Positions 8,742 through 20,761 of a stretch of 61,586 nucleotides of DNA are shown piece after piece (position 1 is the stretch's first letter; each line of letters starts with the position of its first letter). A program made the translations under genes and the position numbers. Source of the DNA: Methylobacterium oxalidis (GTDB lineage: Bacteria; Pseudomonadota; Alphaproteobacteria; Rhizobiales; Beijerinckiaceae); the NCBI RefSeq assembly GCF_007992195.1, contig NZ_BJZU01000074.1, positions 1-61,586 on the forward strand, written 5' to 3'. The notes beneath the pieces are model-generated. The model ran no database searches. It was not told the DNA's origin and saw only the letters and a program-made list of their open reading frames with translations.

Positions 8742-9104
8742 ATGAGACGCCCCGCCCGCATCTCCGCCCTCCTCCTGCCCCTCCTCGCCGGCGCTCCCGC
8801 CGAGGCCGCCTGCGACCTCACGGGGATCCGGCTGGAGGAGCGGATCGCCGAGACGAGCGAGCTGCGCGAGAGCGCCAACAAGCAGACGGTGCGCGACCTG
8901 CGCACCCTGCGCGACGCGGCCATCGTGCTCGACGCCTACAAGTACGAGGCGGAGTGCGAGCGCCTCGTCGGGATCGTGAAGGCGCTCGCCGCCAACCCCG
9001 TGAAGGCGATCGAGCAGGGCGGCGACACGGACGAGGAGAAGGCCGAGAGCGTCGAGGAGACCCGCGAGCCGAAGGCTCCGGCCGAGCCCGGAAAGCCCCG
9101 CTGA
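8742..9104 (+). CDS. Secreted hypothetical protein, acidic tail
   Basis: 120 residues with a clear signal peptide (RRPARISALLLPLLAGAPAEA, cleavage near residue 22). A helical segment follows (residues 40-85, with KQTVRDLRTLRDAAIVLDAY), then an acidic, Glu/Lys/Pro-rich tail. Two cysteines in the mature part could form a disulfide. It starts 35 bases after the response regulator stop, so the two may share a transcript. I do not recognise the family firmly. Confidence 0.6.
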   Translation: MRRPARISALLLPLLAGAPAEAACDLTGIRLEERIAETSELRESANKQTVRDLRTLRDAAIVLDAYKYEAECERLVGIVKALAANPVKAIEQGGDTDEEKAESVEETREPKAPAEPGKPR

Positions 9105-9138
9105 GGCGGGCCGGCCCGCGACCTCGGCCCCGGCGGAT

Positions 9139-9783
9139 CTACTGCGCCGCCGGCTCCTTCCTCTCGCTCTTCTCGCCCGCCCGCATGCGCGCCAGCGTCC
9201 GGGCGAGCTTCTGCGCCATCTGGGCGCGCAGATCCTCCGTCACCTCGATGTCGACGAGGCGCCAGGACCACGCCCTCAGGCGCAGGCGGATCCTGAACTG
9301 GCGGGCGCGCGGCGCGTCGGGCGGCACCGAGACCACGACGGTGCGGAAGCCCCGCATCTCCGTGGCGAAGTAGTAGGCGGCGAGCCGCCCGAGCCCCTCG
9401 ATGCGCAGGCCGGAGGCGGCGCCGGCCTGGGCCCCCCGCGGCACTTCGAGGCTCTCCGGCCAGCCGTCGTCGAGGAGATCGACCACGGTCTTGGCCGTCA
9501 CCATGGTCTCGGCCAGCGCGAGCGCGAGGCCCACCGCCGCCTCGTTGAGCTTCTGCTGCTCGCGCGGGTCGAGGTCGCCGCTCTCGTTCAGCGCCGTCCG
9601 GGCCGCGCTCGTGGTCTGGCGCACCAGCGAGAGCCGGAGCGTCCGGAAGTTCACGTGGGCGTCGACGTAGGCGACGTCGCGGGCCTCGACGGCGCGGGCG
9701 AGGCTGTAGAGCGAGACGAGCGGCGTCAGCGTGAAGGCGAACCAGGCCAGGGCCAGGAGGATGGGGACGTACCACCAGCGCAT
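9139..9783 (-). CDS. DUF2939 family protein
   Basis: A 214-residue protein anchored by one N-terminal membrane helix (WWYVPILLALAWFAFTL, residues 3-19). The family pattern LYSLARAVEARDVAYVDAHVNF (about 25-46) and the C-terminal WSWRLVDIEV segment match DUF2939, a periplasmic domain of unknown function. The stop is close to the convergent gene ending at 9104. Confidence 0.75.
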   Translation of the reverse strand: MRWWYVPILLALAWFAFTLTPLVSLYSLARAVEARDVAYVDAHVNFRTLRLSLVRQTTSAARTALNESGDLDPREQQKLNEAAVGLALALAETMVTAKTVVDLLDDGWPESLEVPRGAQAGAASGLRIEGLGRLAAYYFATEMRGFRTVVVSVPPDAPRARQFRIRLRLRAWSWRLVDIEVTEDLRAQMAQKLARTLARMRAGEKSERKEPAAQ

Positions 9784-9812
9784 CCCCGGTCCTCAGTCCG
9801 TGCGGCGCGGGC

Positions 9813-10370
9813 TCAACCCCGCGCGTGCCATGTGGACAGTCCGGAGAAGGCCCTGATCACGCTCTCGTAGACGGGCCGCTTGAACGGGATGATCAGCCCG
9901 GCGAGCCCGTCGAGCGGGGCCCAGCGCCAATCCTCGAACTCGGAGCGGAAGCGGCCGCCGCCGGGGCGCAGCACGTCGATCTCCGCGTCGTCGCCGAGGA
10001 AGCCGAAGGCGAACCACTTCTGGGTCTGGCCGCGGTAGCGCCCCTTCCAGGCCTGCTTCATCACGTCGGGCGGCAGGTCGTAGGGCAGCCAGTCCGGCAC
10101 CTCCGCGAGGAAGCGCAGCGAACCGGCGCCGACATTCGTCTCCTCGTGGAGTTCGCGGATCGCCGCCTCCCGCGGGTCCTCGCCCTCGTCGACGCCGCCC
10201 TGCGGCATCTGCCAGGAGAAGTCGCCGGCCACGTGCTCGGGCCCACCCTCCTTGCGGCGCCGGCCGATGAAGACCAGCCCGTCCCGGTTCACCAGGGTGA
10301 TGCCGACGCAGGGGCGATAGGGCAGATCGACCGCGGCGGTCGCGGCGTCGGCGGGGCTCTCAATCGTCAT
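9813..10370 (-). CDS. rppH: RNA pyrophosphohydrolase (Nudix)
   Basis: A 185-residue Nudix hydrolase that removes pyrophosphate from the 5' end of mRNA and so starts decay. The Nudix box is complete ([20 protein letters not shown], then TNV; residues 58-80). [11 protein letters not shown] near the N-terminus and [15 protein letters not shown] in the middle are typical of RppH rather than of other Nudix enzymes. It is the last gene of the long minus-strand housekeeping cluster, just after the polysaccharide deacetylase-like gene, a usual place in this order. Confidence 0.93.
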   Translation of the reverse strand: MTIESPADAATAAVDLPYRPCVGITLVNRDGLVFIGRRRKEGGPEHVAGDFSWQMPQGGVDEGEDPREAAIRELHEETNVGAGSLRFLAEVPDWLPYDLPPDVMKQAWKGRYRGQTQKWFAFGFLGDDAEIDVLRPGGGRFRSEFEDWRWAPLDGLAGLIIPFKRPVYESVIRAFSGLSTWHARG

Positions 10371-10457
10371 GGGGCTCGCGGGTCATGGCGCGTGACCATA
10401 GCAGCCGGCCCGGTCCCGGCAACGCCCCGACGGCCCCTGTTTGGGCGGCCCGAGCCG

Positions 10458-11693
10458 CTATTCGGCCTTCGAGACGCGGGTTCCGGCCGCCGGACCCCGC
10501 AGAGCGGCGCTCACGGGCACGAGCCGCAGGCCGCGGGCGTCGAGATCCCGGGCCCAGCGGGAGATCCGCTCGATCGTCAGCGGCGAGGCTCCGGCGGAGG
10601 CGAGCACGAAGCCCTTCGTGCGGGCCTGCGCCTCCAGGCGGGCGAGCTCGCGGTCGATCGCCTCGGCCCGCGGCACGGCGTCGAGGACGATCTCGGCCCG
10701 CGCCGCCGGCGCCTTGGCCTTGCCGGCGAGGCTCGGCGCGAGGGAGCGCTGCGCGGTGCCGTCGTCCACGAAGCCGAGGCCACGGGCTGCGGCCTCGCGC
10801 AGGACCGGCTCCAGGGCCGTGCCCTCGGCGAGCAGCTTCGAGCCCATCAGGTTCGTCAGGCCGACGGCGCCCGGCAGCCGGCTCATCGCCCAGGCGAGGC
10901 GATCGGCGTTCTCGGCGGGCCTTGCGGCGGCGAGCAGGGTCTGGGGCCCGGGATCGCTGTCGGGATAGTCGAACGGCTCCATCGGCACCTGGATCAGCAC
11001 CTCGTGGCCGAAGTCGCGGGCGCGGGCGGCGCTGCGCTCGACCTCGCCGTAGGGCGCGAAGGCGAGGCTCACCTGCGGCGGCAGCTTCACGATGGCGCTC
11101 GCGGTGGCGGACTGGCCGGTGCCGAGGCCGGTGAGCAGGATGGCGATGCGCGGGCCGGAACCCGGCTCCTCGGGGCGGGCGTAGACGTCGAGGGCGCGCA
11201 GCCGCCCCTCCCCGAGCTTCGGCATGGTGCCGTGGCGGCCGCGCTCCGAAAGGCGCGGATCGGGCGCGGGTGCGAGCTTCACCTCGGCGGTCGGCACGCG
11301 GATCACCACCGCCTCGCTCGGCGCCGCGGTGCCGGAGGGGCGGAACACGGTGACGCCGGAGGCGCTCTCGACCTCCTCGGCGCTGCGCTGCGCGGGGACG
11401 GGCGGCAGCTCCGCCTCCGCCGTCCGCACCGGCTCGGCCGGCGCCGGGCGCTGCGCTTCGGCCGGCACCTCGCGCAGGGCGATCGGGGCGACGATCCGGG
11501 GCTCGCCGCCGCGCGGATCGCCGGCGAGGTAGAGCAGGCCGACGGCCGCCAGCGCGCCGGCGCCGAGCCCGGCATGGACGTGCGCCGGGCGCAGGCGGGC
11601 GCGCAGGCGCGCGAGGCGCCCCTTGAGGCTGTCGTCGGCCGGCTCGGGCACCCCGAGGGGCCGGGTCAGGATATCGTCGGAGGGCAGGCTCAC
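10458..11693 (-). CDS. Divergent polysaccharide deacetylase family protein (PF04748)
   Basis: 411 residues. One transmembrane helix (about residues 41-58) is followed by a Pro/Ala-rich linker, and from residue about 180 the deacetylase-like barrel begins with IAILLTGLGTGQSATASAIVKLP. LAFAPYGE, LIQVPMEPFDYP and GLGFVDDGT are characteristic strands. The classical zinc-binding residues of carbohydrate esterase family 4 are not all present, hence the name 'divergent'. Position between ctpA and rppH is conserved in Hyphomicrobiales and suggests a role in the cell envelope. Confidence 0.88.
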   Translation of the reverse strand: MSLPSDDILTRPLGVPEPADDSLKGRLARLRARLRPAHVHAGLGAGALAAVGLLYLAGDPRGGEPRIVAPIALREVPAEAQRPAPAEPVRTAEAELPPVPAQRSAEEVESASGVTVFRPSGTAAPSEAVVIRVPTAEVKLAPAPDPRLSERGRHGTMPKLGEGRLRALDVYARPEEPGSGPRIAILLTGLGTGQSATASAIVKLPPQVSLAFAPYGEVERSAARARDFGHEVLIQVPMEPFDYPDSDPGPQTLLAAARPAENADRLAWAMSRLPGAVGLTNLMGSKLLAEGTALEPVLREAAARGLGFVDDGTAQRSLAPSLAGKAKAPAARAEIVLDAVPRAEAIDRELARLEAQARTKGFVLASAGASPLTIERISRWARDLDARGLRLVPVSAALRGPAAGTRVSKAE

Positions 11694-11850
11694 CGCGTCC
11701 TCGGGCAGGGGCGGCCGCGACGGGCCCCACGCGCGCGAGGCGGTCCCCCGCCGCCATTGCGGGCCGTCATGGTTAACGTTCGGCTAACGGGGTGCGCCCG
11801 CACCGCGGCCGGATGCGCCGCGCCTCCGAATCGGCGGCTAGAGACGAGAA

Positions 11851-11875
11851 ACCCCGCCCGGATCCCGGGCGGGGT
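11851..11875 (-). terminator. Rho-independent terminator after ctpA
   Basis: ACCCCGCCCGG and its complement form a perfect 11-bp stem with a 3-base loop, about 30 bases past the ctpA stop on the minus strand. It is followed there by TTTCT. It separates ctpA from the downstream deacetylase gene. Confidence 0.7.
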
Positions 11876-11906
11876 CTCGCGATGAGGATGGCGCGCGTCG
11901 CGCCGG

Positions 11907-13228
<1,322 letters not shown>

Positions 13229-13229
<1 letters not shown>

Positions 13230-14614
13230 TATCCGCGAACCTTCTCGCTGGGGCCTCTCGCCCACCAAGGCTCCGGGTCGATGGAGCCGCCGTCCTTCTT
13301 GAACTCGACGTACAGGACGGGATCGCCGCGGTCACCGTCCCCGGCCGCGGGGCTTGGCGCCCCCTCGCCCATGCTCGCCACCGGCTCCCCGGCGAGCACG
13401 AACTGGCCGACCTCGACGTTGATCTGATCCATCCCAGCCAACAACAGATAGTAGCCATCGCCCGCATTGATGATCAAGAGACGGCCGTACGAGCGGAACG
13501 GTCCGGCGAAGGACACCCACCCGTCCGCCGGTGATGCCACGACCGCCTTCGGCCGGGTCGAGAGCGAAATGCCGCGCGTCATCCCGCCGTTGCCGTCCGG
13601 CTGGTTGAAGGCGCGCACGAGGCGCCCGCTCACCGGCCTCGGCAGGTCGCCGCGGGCCTCGGCGAAGCGGACCTTCGGGGCGAGGCGGGCCGGGTCCCTG
13701 AAGCCCGCCGCGGCGAAGCGCTCCTGGGTGAGCCGCGCCTCGCGCAGCTCGGCGTTGCGCGCCTCCTCGGCGGCGCGGCGGCGGGCGGTGACCTCGCCCT
13801 GCATCCGGTCGACGAGATCCTTCAGGTTCTTGGCCTGGACGCCGAGCTCGGCCGCGCGCAGGCGCTCGGCGGCGAGCCCGCTCTCCACCTCCGCGAGGCG
13901 GGCGCGGCGCGCCGTCATCAGGGCGTTGAGGCGCTGCTGCTCCTTCGCCCAGCCGGCGAGATCGGTGCGCAGGCCCTCCTTGTCGGCCGCGATCAGGCCG
14001 CGCAGCCGCACGAGCTCGGCGAGGTCGCTCGCCAGCGTCTCGGCCTCGCCGCGCAGCTCCGGCACCACGGCGCCGAGCAGCATCGAGGTGCGGATCACGG
14101 CGAGCACGTCCTCGGGCTGCACCAGCACGGCCGGCGGCGGGCGCCGCCCCATCCGCTGCAGGGCGGCGAGGATCTCGGCGATGACGCCCCGGCGCGCATC
14201 GAGGGAGCGCCGGATCGCCGACTCGCTGGCGCCGAGGTTGCGCAGGCGCTCCTCCAGCCGGCTCATCCGGTCCTCGGTGGCCTGGGCCTGCCGCGTCGCG
14301 TCGAGCAAGGCCGCGTTCAGCTTCGCCCGGTCGCCGCCGATCGCGGCGATCTCGGCCTCGAACTGCGCCCGCGCGCTCGACGAGGCGGCGAGCGCCTCCT
14401 CGATCCGCTTCAGGCTCTCGGCGCGCCGGTCCCGCTCCTCCTGCGCCTGCCGGATCCTGTCGGCCTCGCCGGGGGGCGCAGCCTCGGTCGCGGCCGCCGG
14501 TGCCGGGGCGGCAGGTGCCTGCGCGGACGGTGCCTGCGCGCCCGCGGGCCAGCCCGCCGCGAGCAGCCCGAGCCCCATCCACCCTGCGAGAGAGATCCGC
14601 CGCGCGCGCCCCAT
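13229..14614 (-). CDS. envC: EnvC-like murein hydrolase activator
   Basis: A 461-residue protein with a signal peptide, a long coiled coil (about residues 50-280, charged heptads) and a C-terminal M23/LytM-like domain. The domain is degenerate: the strand that should carry HxH reads GRLLIINAGDGYYLLLAGM and the last strand reads PVLYVEFKKDG without histidine. That is what is expected for EnvC-type activators, which stimulate amidases instead of cutting peptidoglycan. The start was set at ATG 14614, right before a signal peptide and 7 bases after rlmH. It ends in a one-base overlap with ctpA. Confidence 0.88.
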
Positions 14615-14621
14615 CACGCCT

Positions 14622-15131
14622 CTATGCCGCCGATTGCCCGTCCGGGCCACCGCGATGGTAGGGGTGCCCGGCCAGGATCGTGAGCGAGCGATAGAGCTGT
14701 TCCAAGGCGACAATCCGCACGAGCCCGTGCGGCAATGTCGCGGCCCCGAAGGAGAGGACGAGGTCGGCGCGGTCCCGTACGCCCGGATCGAGCCCGTCCG
14801 CGCCGCCGATCGCCACGACGAGGGCGGGCTTGCCCGAATCACGCCACGCCCCCACCCGCTCGGCCAGCCGCTCGCTCGGCAGGTCCGCGCGGCCGCGCTC
14901 GTCGTAGGCCACGAGGATGCCGCCGGCCGGGCAGAGGGCGAGGAGCTGGCCGCCCTCCTCCGCGCAGCGGTCGGGCGCGCGGCGCGCCCGGCTCTCGGGG
15001 ATCTCGACCATGTCGCAGGCGGGAAGCCCGAGGCCGCGGCCGATCTGCCCGGCGCGGTCGCGGTAGCGCGCGGCGAGGTCGCGCTCGGGGCCGGCCTTCA
15101 GCCGCCCGACCGCGGCGACGAGGAGCCGCAA
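14622..15131 (-). CDS. rlmH: 23S rRNA pseudouridine-1915 N3-methyltransferase
   Basis: A 169-residue SPOUT methyltransferase that methylates pseudouridine 1915 of helix 69 in 70S ribosomes. The knot region is recognisable: VVAIGGADGLDP in the middle and the canonical C-terminal LEQLYRSLTILAGHPYHR. It follows rsfS closely (10 bases), the usual pairing in bacteria. Confidence 0.95.
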   Translation of the reverse strand: MRLLVAAVGRLKAGPERDLAARYRDRAGQIGRGLGLPACDMVEIPESRARRAPDRCAEEGGQLLALCPAGGILVAYDERGRADLPSERLAERVGAWRDSGKPALVVAIGGADGLDPGVRDRADLVLSFGAATLPHGLVRIVALEQLYRSLTILAGHPYHRGGPDGQSAA

Positions 15132-15141
15132 GGGAGCGGCG

Positions 15142-15522
15142 TCAGCCGGCCATCCGGCCGACCGGCCGGTCGGCGCCCCACATCTTCTCGAGATTGTAGA
15201 AGCCGCGCACCTCGGGCCGGAAGATGTGCACGAGCACGTCGCCGGCGTCGATCAGCACCCAGTCGCAGGCGGGCAGGCCCTCGACGCGTGCGGTGCCGAA
15301 GCCCTTGTCCTTCATGTCCTGGATGATCCGGTCGGCGATGGCGCCGACATGGCGCTGGGAGCGGCCGGACGTGATGATCATCGTGTCGGCGAGCGAGGTC
15401 TTGCCGGCGAGATCGATCGCGATGGTCTCCTCGGCCTTCATCTCGTCGAGGCAACCGAGCGCCAGGGCCCTCAGATTCTCTGCCCGTTCGAGGGCGGTGG
15501 TCTCGGAACCGTTGGTTCCCAT
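15142..15522 (-). CDS. rsfS: Ribosome silencing factor
   Basis: A 126-residue RsfS/Iojap protein that binds L14 of the large subunit and blocks subunit joining in slow growth. Signatures are ETIAIDLAGKTSLADTMIIT (about residues 32-51), SGRSQRHVGAIAD and the C-terminal DVLVHIFRPEVRGFYNLE. It lies between nadD and rlmH as in most bacteria; the 151-base gap to nadD is larger than elsewhere in the cluster. Confidence 0.96.
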   Translation of the reverse strand: MGTNGSETTALERAENLRALALGCLDEMKAEETIAIDLAGKTSLADTMIITSGRSQRHVGAIADRIIQDMKDKGFGTARVEGLPACDWVLIDAGDVLVHIFRPEVRGFYNLEKMWGADRPVGRMAG

Positions 15523-15673
15523 GTCGATCGTCTCGGACAGCGTCCTGGTTCCTCAGGTGAATACGGGTGCGCGCCAGCATTCGCGCGTGCTTGAGAGATT
15601 GGAGGCTTCGCCGCGCGTTTTCAATACGCCGGCCGCTCCCGTCCCGGTGATTCGGTACGGATCGGCGCGCCGC

Positions 15674-16282
15674 TCAAGCGCCGCCGGCATCCGCCGCCCG
15701 GCGGATCGCGGTGGAGGACAGGTCCGAGCGCGGCCCGTGCAGGTAGACCCAGGCGGGCGGCGCCAGCCCGGCGAGCCGGCCGGCGTCCCGCTCCGGCACC
15801 CGGAAGCGGCGCAGGGCCGCGGCGGCGGGAGCGCCCGGCGCCGCGAGGGTGAAGCCGGGGCGGTCGACCACGGCGATCGGCACCAGCCCGGCGATCTCGC
15901 GGAAGCCCCGCCAGCGGTGAAATGTCGCGAGGCTGTCGGCCCCCATGATCCAGACGAACCGGAGGTCGGGACGTCGCCGGACGAGGACGCGCAGCGTGTC
16001 GCGGGTGTAGCGGACGCCGATCGCGGCCTCGACGGTGGTCACGGCGATGCGCGGGTCGTCGGCTACCGCTTCCGCGAGGGCCGCCCGCTCGGCGAGCGGG
16101 GCCAACGCGCCGCGATCCTTCAGCGGGTTGCCGGGCGTGACGAGCCACCAGATGCGGTCGAGCCGCAGCCGCCGCAGGGCGGTGAGGCTGACGTGGCGGT
16201 GGCCCGCATGGGCCGGGTTGAAGGAGCCGCCGTAGAGGCCGATCCGCTGGCCCGGCGCGGCCGGCGGCAGGCGCGGGAGCAT
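15674..16282 (-). CDS. nadD: Nicotinate-nucleotide adenylyltransferase
   Basis: A 202-residue enzyme that adenylates nicotinate mononucleotide in NAD synthesis. The nucleotidyltransferase motifs are both present: GGSFNPAHAGH (residues 19-29) and the C-terminal SSTAIRR. IWWLVTPGNPLK and FVWIMGADSLATFHRW are family-specific. It is located 27 bases after proA in the same transcription direction. Confidence 0.95.
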   Translation of the reverse strand: MLPRLPPAAPGQRIGLYGGSFNPAHAGHRHVSLTALRRLRLDRIWWLVTPGNPLKDRGALAPLAERAALAEAVADDPRIAVTTVEAAIGVRYTRDTLRVLVRRRPDLRFVWIMGADSLATFHRWRGFREIAGLVPIAVVDRPGFTLAAPGAPAAAALRRFRVPERDAGRLAGLAPPAWVYLHGPRSDLSSTAIRRAADAGGA

Positions 16283-16309
16283 CCGCCGGTCAGGCCGCTC
16301 GCGGCCCGC

Positions 16310-17608
16310 TCACGGGCGCGTCTGGCCGCTGCCGTGCACCCGGTACTTGAAGGTGGTGAGCTGCTCCACGCCCACCGGGCCGCGGGCGTGCATGCGCCCG
16401 GTGGCGATGCCGATCTCGGCGCCGAAGCCGAACTCGCCGCCGTCGGCGAACTGCGTCGAGGCGTTGTGGGTGACGATCGCCGAATCGACCTCGGCGAGGA
16501 AACGCGTCGCCTCCGCCCCGTCCTCGGTGATGATCGCGTCGGTGTGGTGCGAGCCGTTCTCCTCGATGTGCTGGATCGCGGCGTCGAGCCCGTCGACCAC
16601 GCGGGCCGAGATGATCGCGTCGAGGTACTCGGTGCGCCAGTCCTCGGGCGAGGCCGGCGTCACGCGCGGGTCGGCGGCGCGCACGGCCTCGTCGCCGCGC
16701 ACGGCGCAGCCCGCGTCGAGGAGCGCGCTCACGAGAGGCGCGAGATGGGTGCCCGCGCAGGCGCGGTCGACCAGCAGGGTCTCGGCGGCGCCGCAGATGC
16801 CGGTGCGGCGCATCTTGCTGTTCAGGAGCACGGTGCGGGCCATGTCGAGGTCGGCGCCGGCCGCCACGTAGACGTGGCAGATGCCGTCGAGATGGGCGAA
16901 GACCGGCACCTTGGCCTCCGCCTGGACGCGCTCGACGAGGCTGCGCCCGCCGCGGGGCACGATGACGTCGACGCAGCCGGAGAGTCCCGTCAGCATGGAG
17001 CCCACCGCGGCGCGGTCGCGCGTCGGCACGATCTGGATGGCGTCCGCCGGCAGGCCCGAGGCGGTGAGCCCCTCGCTCATCGCCCGGGCGATGGCCATGG
17101 CGCTGCGGTGGCTGTCCGAGCCCGCCCGCAGGATCGCGGCGTTTCCGGCCTTGAGGCAGAGCGCGCCCGCATCGGCCGTCACGTTCGGGCGGCTCTCGAA
17201 GATCACGCCGACGACGCCGAGCGGCACGGCGATGCGCTCGATCAGCAGGCCGTTCGGGCGCTCGAAGGCGGCGAGCTGGCGCCCCACCGGGTCGGGCAGC
17301 GCCCCGATCTTCTCGACGGCGTCCGCGATCCCTGCGAGGCGCGCCTCGTCGAGGGTGAGGCGGTCGATCAGCGCCTGCGTCTGGCCCGCCGCCTTCGCCG
17401 CCGCCACGTCGCGGGCGTTCTCGCGCAGGATCTCGGCGCTGCTCGCCCGGATGCGCTCGGCGATGGTGCGCAGCGCGACGTCCTTGGTCTGGGCCGAGGC
17501 CAGCGCCATGCCGCGCGCCGCGGCGCGGGCGCGGCGGCCGATTCCCGCCATCAGCGTGTCGAGGTCGTCGGCGCCCGCGAATTCGGATCTCAGGTTCAGA
17601 GCGGGCAC
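16310..17608 (-). CDS. proA: Glutamate-5-semialdehyde dehydrogenase (gamma-glutamyl phosphate reductase)
   Basis: A 432-residue enzyme of proline synthesis that reduces glutamyl-5-phosphate. [20 protein letters not shown] (about 138-157) is diagnostic, and the catalytic cysteine is C272 in [14 protein letters not shown] prefer the GTG at 17608, which has GAGGA about 9 bases upstream and begins with conserved sequence (PALNLRSEF). An ATG 24 codons earlier (17680) is open but adds an atypical leader. It is separated from proB by 115 bases, enough for its own leader. Confidence 0.95.
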   Translation of the reverse strand: MPALNLRSEFAGADDLDTLMAGIGRRARAAARGMALASAQTKDVALRTIAERIRASSAEILRENARDVAAAKAAGQTQALIDRLTLDEARLAGIADAVEKIGALPDPVGRQLAAFERPNGLLIERIAVPLGVVGVIFESRPNVTADAGALCLKAGNAAILRAGSDSHRSAMAIARAMSEGLTASGLPADAIQIVPTRDRAAVGSMLTGLSGCVDVIVPRGGRSLVERVQAEAKVPVFAHLDGICHVYVAAGADLDMARTVLLNSKMRRTGICGAAETLLVDRACAGTHLAPLVSALLDAGCAVRGDEAVRAADPRVTPASPEDWRTEYLDAIISARVVDGLDAAIQHIEENGSHHTDAIITEDGAEATRFLAEVDSAIVTHNASTQFADGGEFGFGAEIGIATGRMHARGPVGVEQLTTFKYRVHGSGQTRP

Positions 17609-17723
17609 GTTCGCCGATCCTCGCGCAGGTCTCGCGGCCGGGAGGTCTGTGGCCGCCTCAGTAATGCCCTGTCTATGCACGGCGCGAAGGCGCGAAACAA
17701 CCCGCCGGGGCGGCGGCCCTGCC

Positions 17724-18845
17724 CTACTCCGAGAACATCGCCATGTCGTCGCGATGCACCATCTCGGCGCGGCCGGGATGGGTCAGGAGGTCCGCGATGT
17801 GGCTGCTCGGGCGGCCGATGATGAGGGCGGCCTCGGCGCTGTCGTAGGCCACGAGGCCGCGCCCGAGCGTGCGGCCGGAGAGGTCGCGGATCAGCACCGC
17901 GTCGCCCCGCCCGAAGCTGCCCTCGATCGCCCGCACGCCCACCGGCAGCAGGCTGGCGCCGCCCTGGAGCGCGCGGGCCGCCCCGTCGTCGATGACGAGG
18001 CTGCCGCGGGGCTCCAGCGAGCCCGCGATCCAGGTCTTGCGGGCGGCCGTGGGCGTCGAGCCCGACAAGAACCACGTGCAGCGCCCGCCCGAGACGATCG
18101 TGCGCAGCGGGTTCTTCTCGCGCCCGTCCGCGATGATCAGGTGGGTGCCGCCCCCGACCGCGATCTTGGCCGCCTCGACCTTGGTGCGCATGCCCCCGCG
18201 CGAGAGGTCCGAGGCGGGCCCGCCCGCCATCGCCTCGATCTCGGGGGTGATGCGCTCGACGACCGGCAGGTGGCGGGCTCCGGGATCCGCCTTCGGCGGG
18301 GCCGTGTACAGCCCGTCGATGTCGGAGAACAGGACCAGGACGTCGGCCCCGATCATGGTGGCGACGCGGGCGGCGAGGCGGTCGTTGTCGCCGTAGCGGA
18401 TCTCGCTCGTGGCCACCGTGTCGTTCTCGTTGACGACCGGGACGGCGCGCACCTCGAGGAGCTTCAGGGTGGTGGCGCGGGCGTTGAGGTAGCGGCGGCG
18501 CTCCTCGGTGTCCCGGGGCGTCACGAGGATCTGGCCCGCCACGATGCCGTGATGGCCGAGCGCCTCGGCCCAGTGGCGGGCGAGCGCGATCTGGCCGACC
18601 GAGGCGGCGGCCTGGCTCTCCTCGAGGCGCAGCGCGCCGGGCGGGAAGCCGAGCACGGTGCGCCCGAGGGCGATGCTGCCCGAGGACACGACGAGCACGT
18701 CGACACCGCGGGCGTGCAGCTCCGCGATGTCCTCGGCCAGCGCGGCGAGCCAGGCGTGCCGCAGCCGGCCGCGGGCGCGGTCGACCAGCAGGGCCGAGCC
18801 GACCTTGATCACGACGCGGCGGAAATCTTCGAGGCTCGGGATCAT
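17724..18845 (-). CDS. proB: Glutamate 5-kinase
   Basis: A 373-residue enzyme for the first step of proline synthesis. The amino acid kinase domain starts with [11 protein letters not shown] (about 11-21) and includes [27 protein letters not shown] and [13 protein letters not shown]-terminal PUA domain (about 280-370) is present, as in E. coli ProB. The ATG overlaps the stop of the PIN-domain toxin gene (ATGA), so its translation is probably coupled to that of the toxin. In most relatives obgE is the direct neighbour. Confidence 0.96.
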   Translation of the reverse strand: MIPSLEDFRRVVIKVGSALLVDRARGRLRHAWLAALAEDIAELHARGVDVLVVSSGSIALGRTVLGFPPGALRLEESQAAASVGQIALARHWAEALGHHGIVAGQILVTPRDTEERRRYLNARATTLKLLEVRAVPVVNENDTVATSEIRYGDNDRLAARVATMIGADVLVLFSDIDGLYTAPPKADPGARHLPVVERITPEIEAMAGGPASDLSRGGMRTKVEAAKIAVGGGTHLIIADGREKNPLRTIVSGGRCTWFLSGSTPTAARKTWIAGSLEPRGSLVIDDGAARALQGGASLLPVGVRAIEGSFGRGDAVLIRDLSGRTLGRGLVAYDSAEAALIIGRPSSHIADLLTHPGRAEMVHRDDMAMFSE

Positions 18846-19246
18846 GCGCGGGTTTCGTGTGCGGGCTCGATGTCCGTGTGCACGAAGTCGTCGCCCTTGA
18901 ACAGCAGCGGCGCCGCATGGGTTCGGGCCACCGCGTAGGCGAGGCAATCGCCGAAGTTCAATTGGGCCCGGTGTCCCCGCCCCTTCCCGAAGCGCAGGAA
19001 GGCGTCGGAGGCGGCGCGGTACATGTCGAGGGTGAAGGGCACCACCGTGACGGACGGCCAGCCGACGAGGTTGTCCAGGAAGCGGGGCGCGAAGTCCGGA
19101 ACGCGGGCCGTGAGCACCATGCGCGCTTCCAGAAGGGTCGGTGGCGCGACGATGGCCGAGCGGGCGACCACGATCTCCTCGAACAGGTCTCCCTCCGCCT
19201 CCTCCATCGCGATGGCGACGATGGCCGACGTGTCGAGGGCGATCAT
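18842..19246 (-). CDS. vapC: VapC-type PIN domain ribonuclease toxin
   Basis: A 134-residue PIN domain protein. The acidic active site is complete: D5 in [11 protein letters not shown]40 in TLLEAR, D100 in NFGDCLAYA and D119/D120 in FKGDDF. VapC toxins are magnesium-dependent RNases cutting tRNA or rRNA and are held inactive by VapB. Its ATG overlaps the stop of the antitoxin (ATGA), and its own stop overlaps the proB start in the same way. It is embedded in the obgE-proB-proA series. G+C looks lower than in its neighbours. Confidence 0.88.
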   Translation of the reverse strand: MIALDTSAIVAIAMEEAEGDLFEEIVVARSAIVAPPTLLEARMVLTARVPDFAPRFLDNLVGWPSVTVVPFTLDMYRAASDAFLRFGKGRGHRAQLNFGDCLAYAVARTHAAPLLFKGDDFVHTDIEPAHETRA

Positions 19247-19572
19247 TTCGGCAGGCCGTACTCGTCGTACATGTCGGAATGGTCGGAGGTGCCGGGCAGG
19301 CGCCGATATTTCCGGCCCTCCCGCACGAGCGCGCGGATCGCTTCGAGTTCCGCCTGCTGCGCCGGCGTGAGGCCCGCGCCAGCGCCGAATTCGACGGCAG
19401 GCGTGCCTGCGGCGCGCGCGGCGCCCGTCTCTGGTGCCTGCTGCGCAAGACGGATTTCGTAGGCCCTCAAGGCCCTCACGACCACGTCGTCGAGGTCGGT
19501 GGCCAGCCGCTCCGCCAGCACGCCGGCAAGGCGCCGCGCCTCCTCGTTCCGTATGATCAGGGGCTTGGTCAT
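19243..19572 (-). CDS. vapB: VapB-type antitoxin (Rv0623-like transcription factor family)
   Basis: 109 residues. The N-terminal half ([20 protein letters not shown], then [16 protein letters not shown]) matches the short DNA-binding/dimerisation domain of the PSK-type VapB family. The C-terminal tail ([20 protein letters not shown]) is typical of the strand that lies in the VapC active site. The start at ATG 19572 follows the obgE stop by 46 bases. An upstream in-frame start would overlap the obgE end. It probably neutralises VapC and represses the module. Confidence 0.82.
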   Translation of the reverse strand: MTKPLIIRNEEARRLAGVLAERLATDLDDVVVRALRAYEIRLAQQAPETGAARAAGTPAVEFGAGAGLTPAQQAELEAIRALVREGRKYRRLPGTSDHSDMYDEYGLPK

Positions 19573-19618
19573 CGCTCCGCTCGCCGCCGATTCGCCGCGC
19601 TTCCGCAAGCCTAGCACA

Positions 19619-20761
<1,143 letters not shown>

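Noticed and set aside
18842..19572. vapBC as part of a larger mobile island
   Set aside because: No integrase, transposase, direct repeats or tRNA lie nearby, and obgE and proB are intact directly at both edges.
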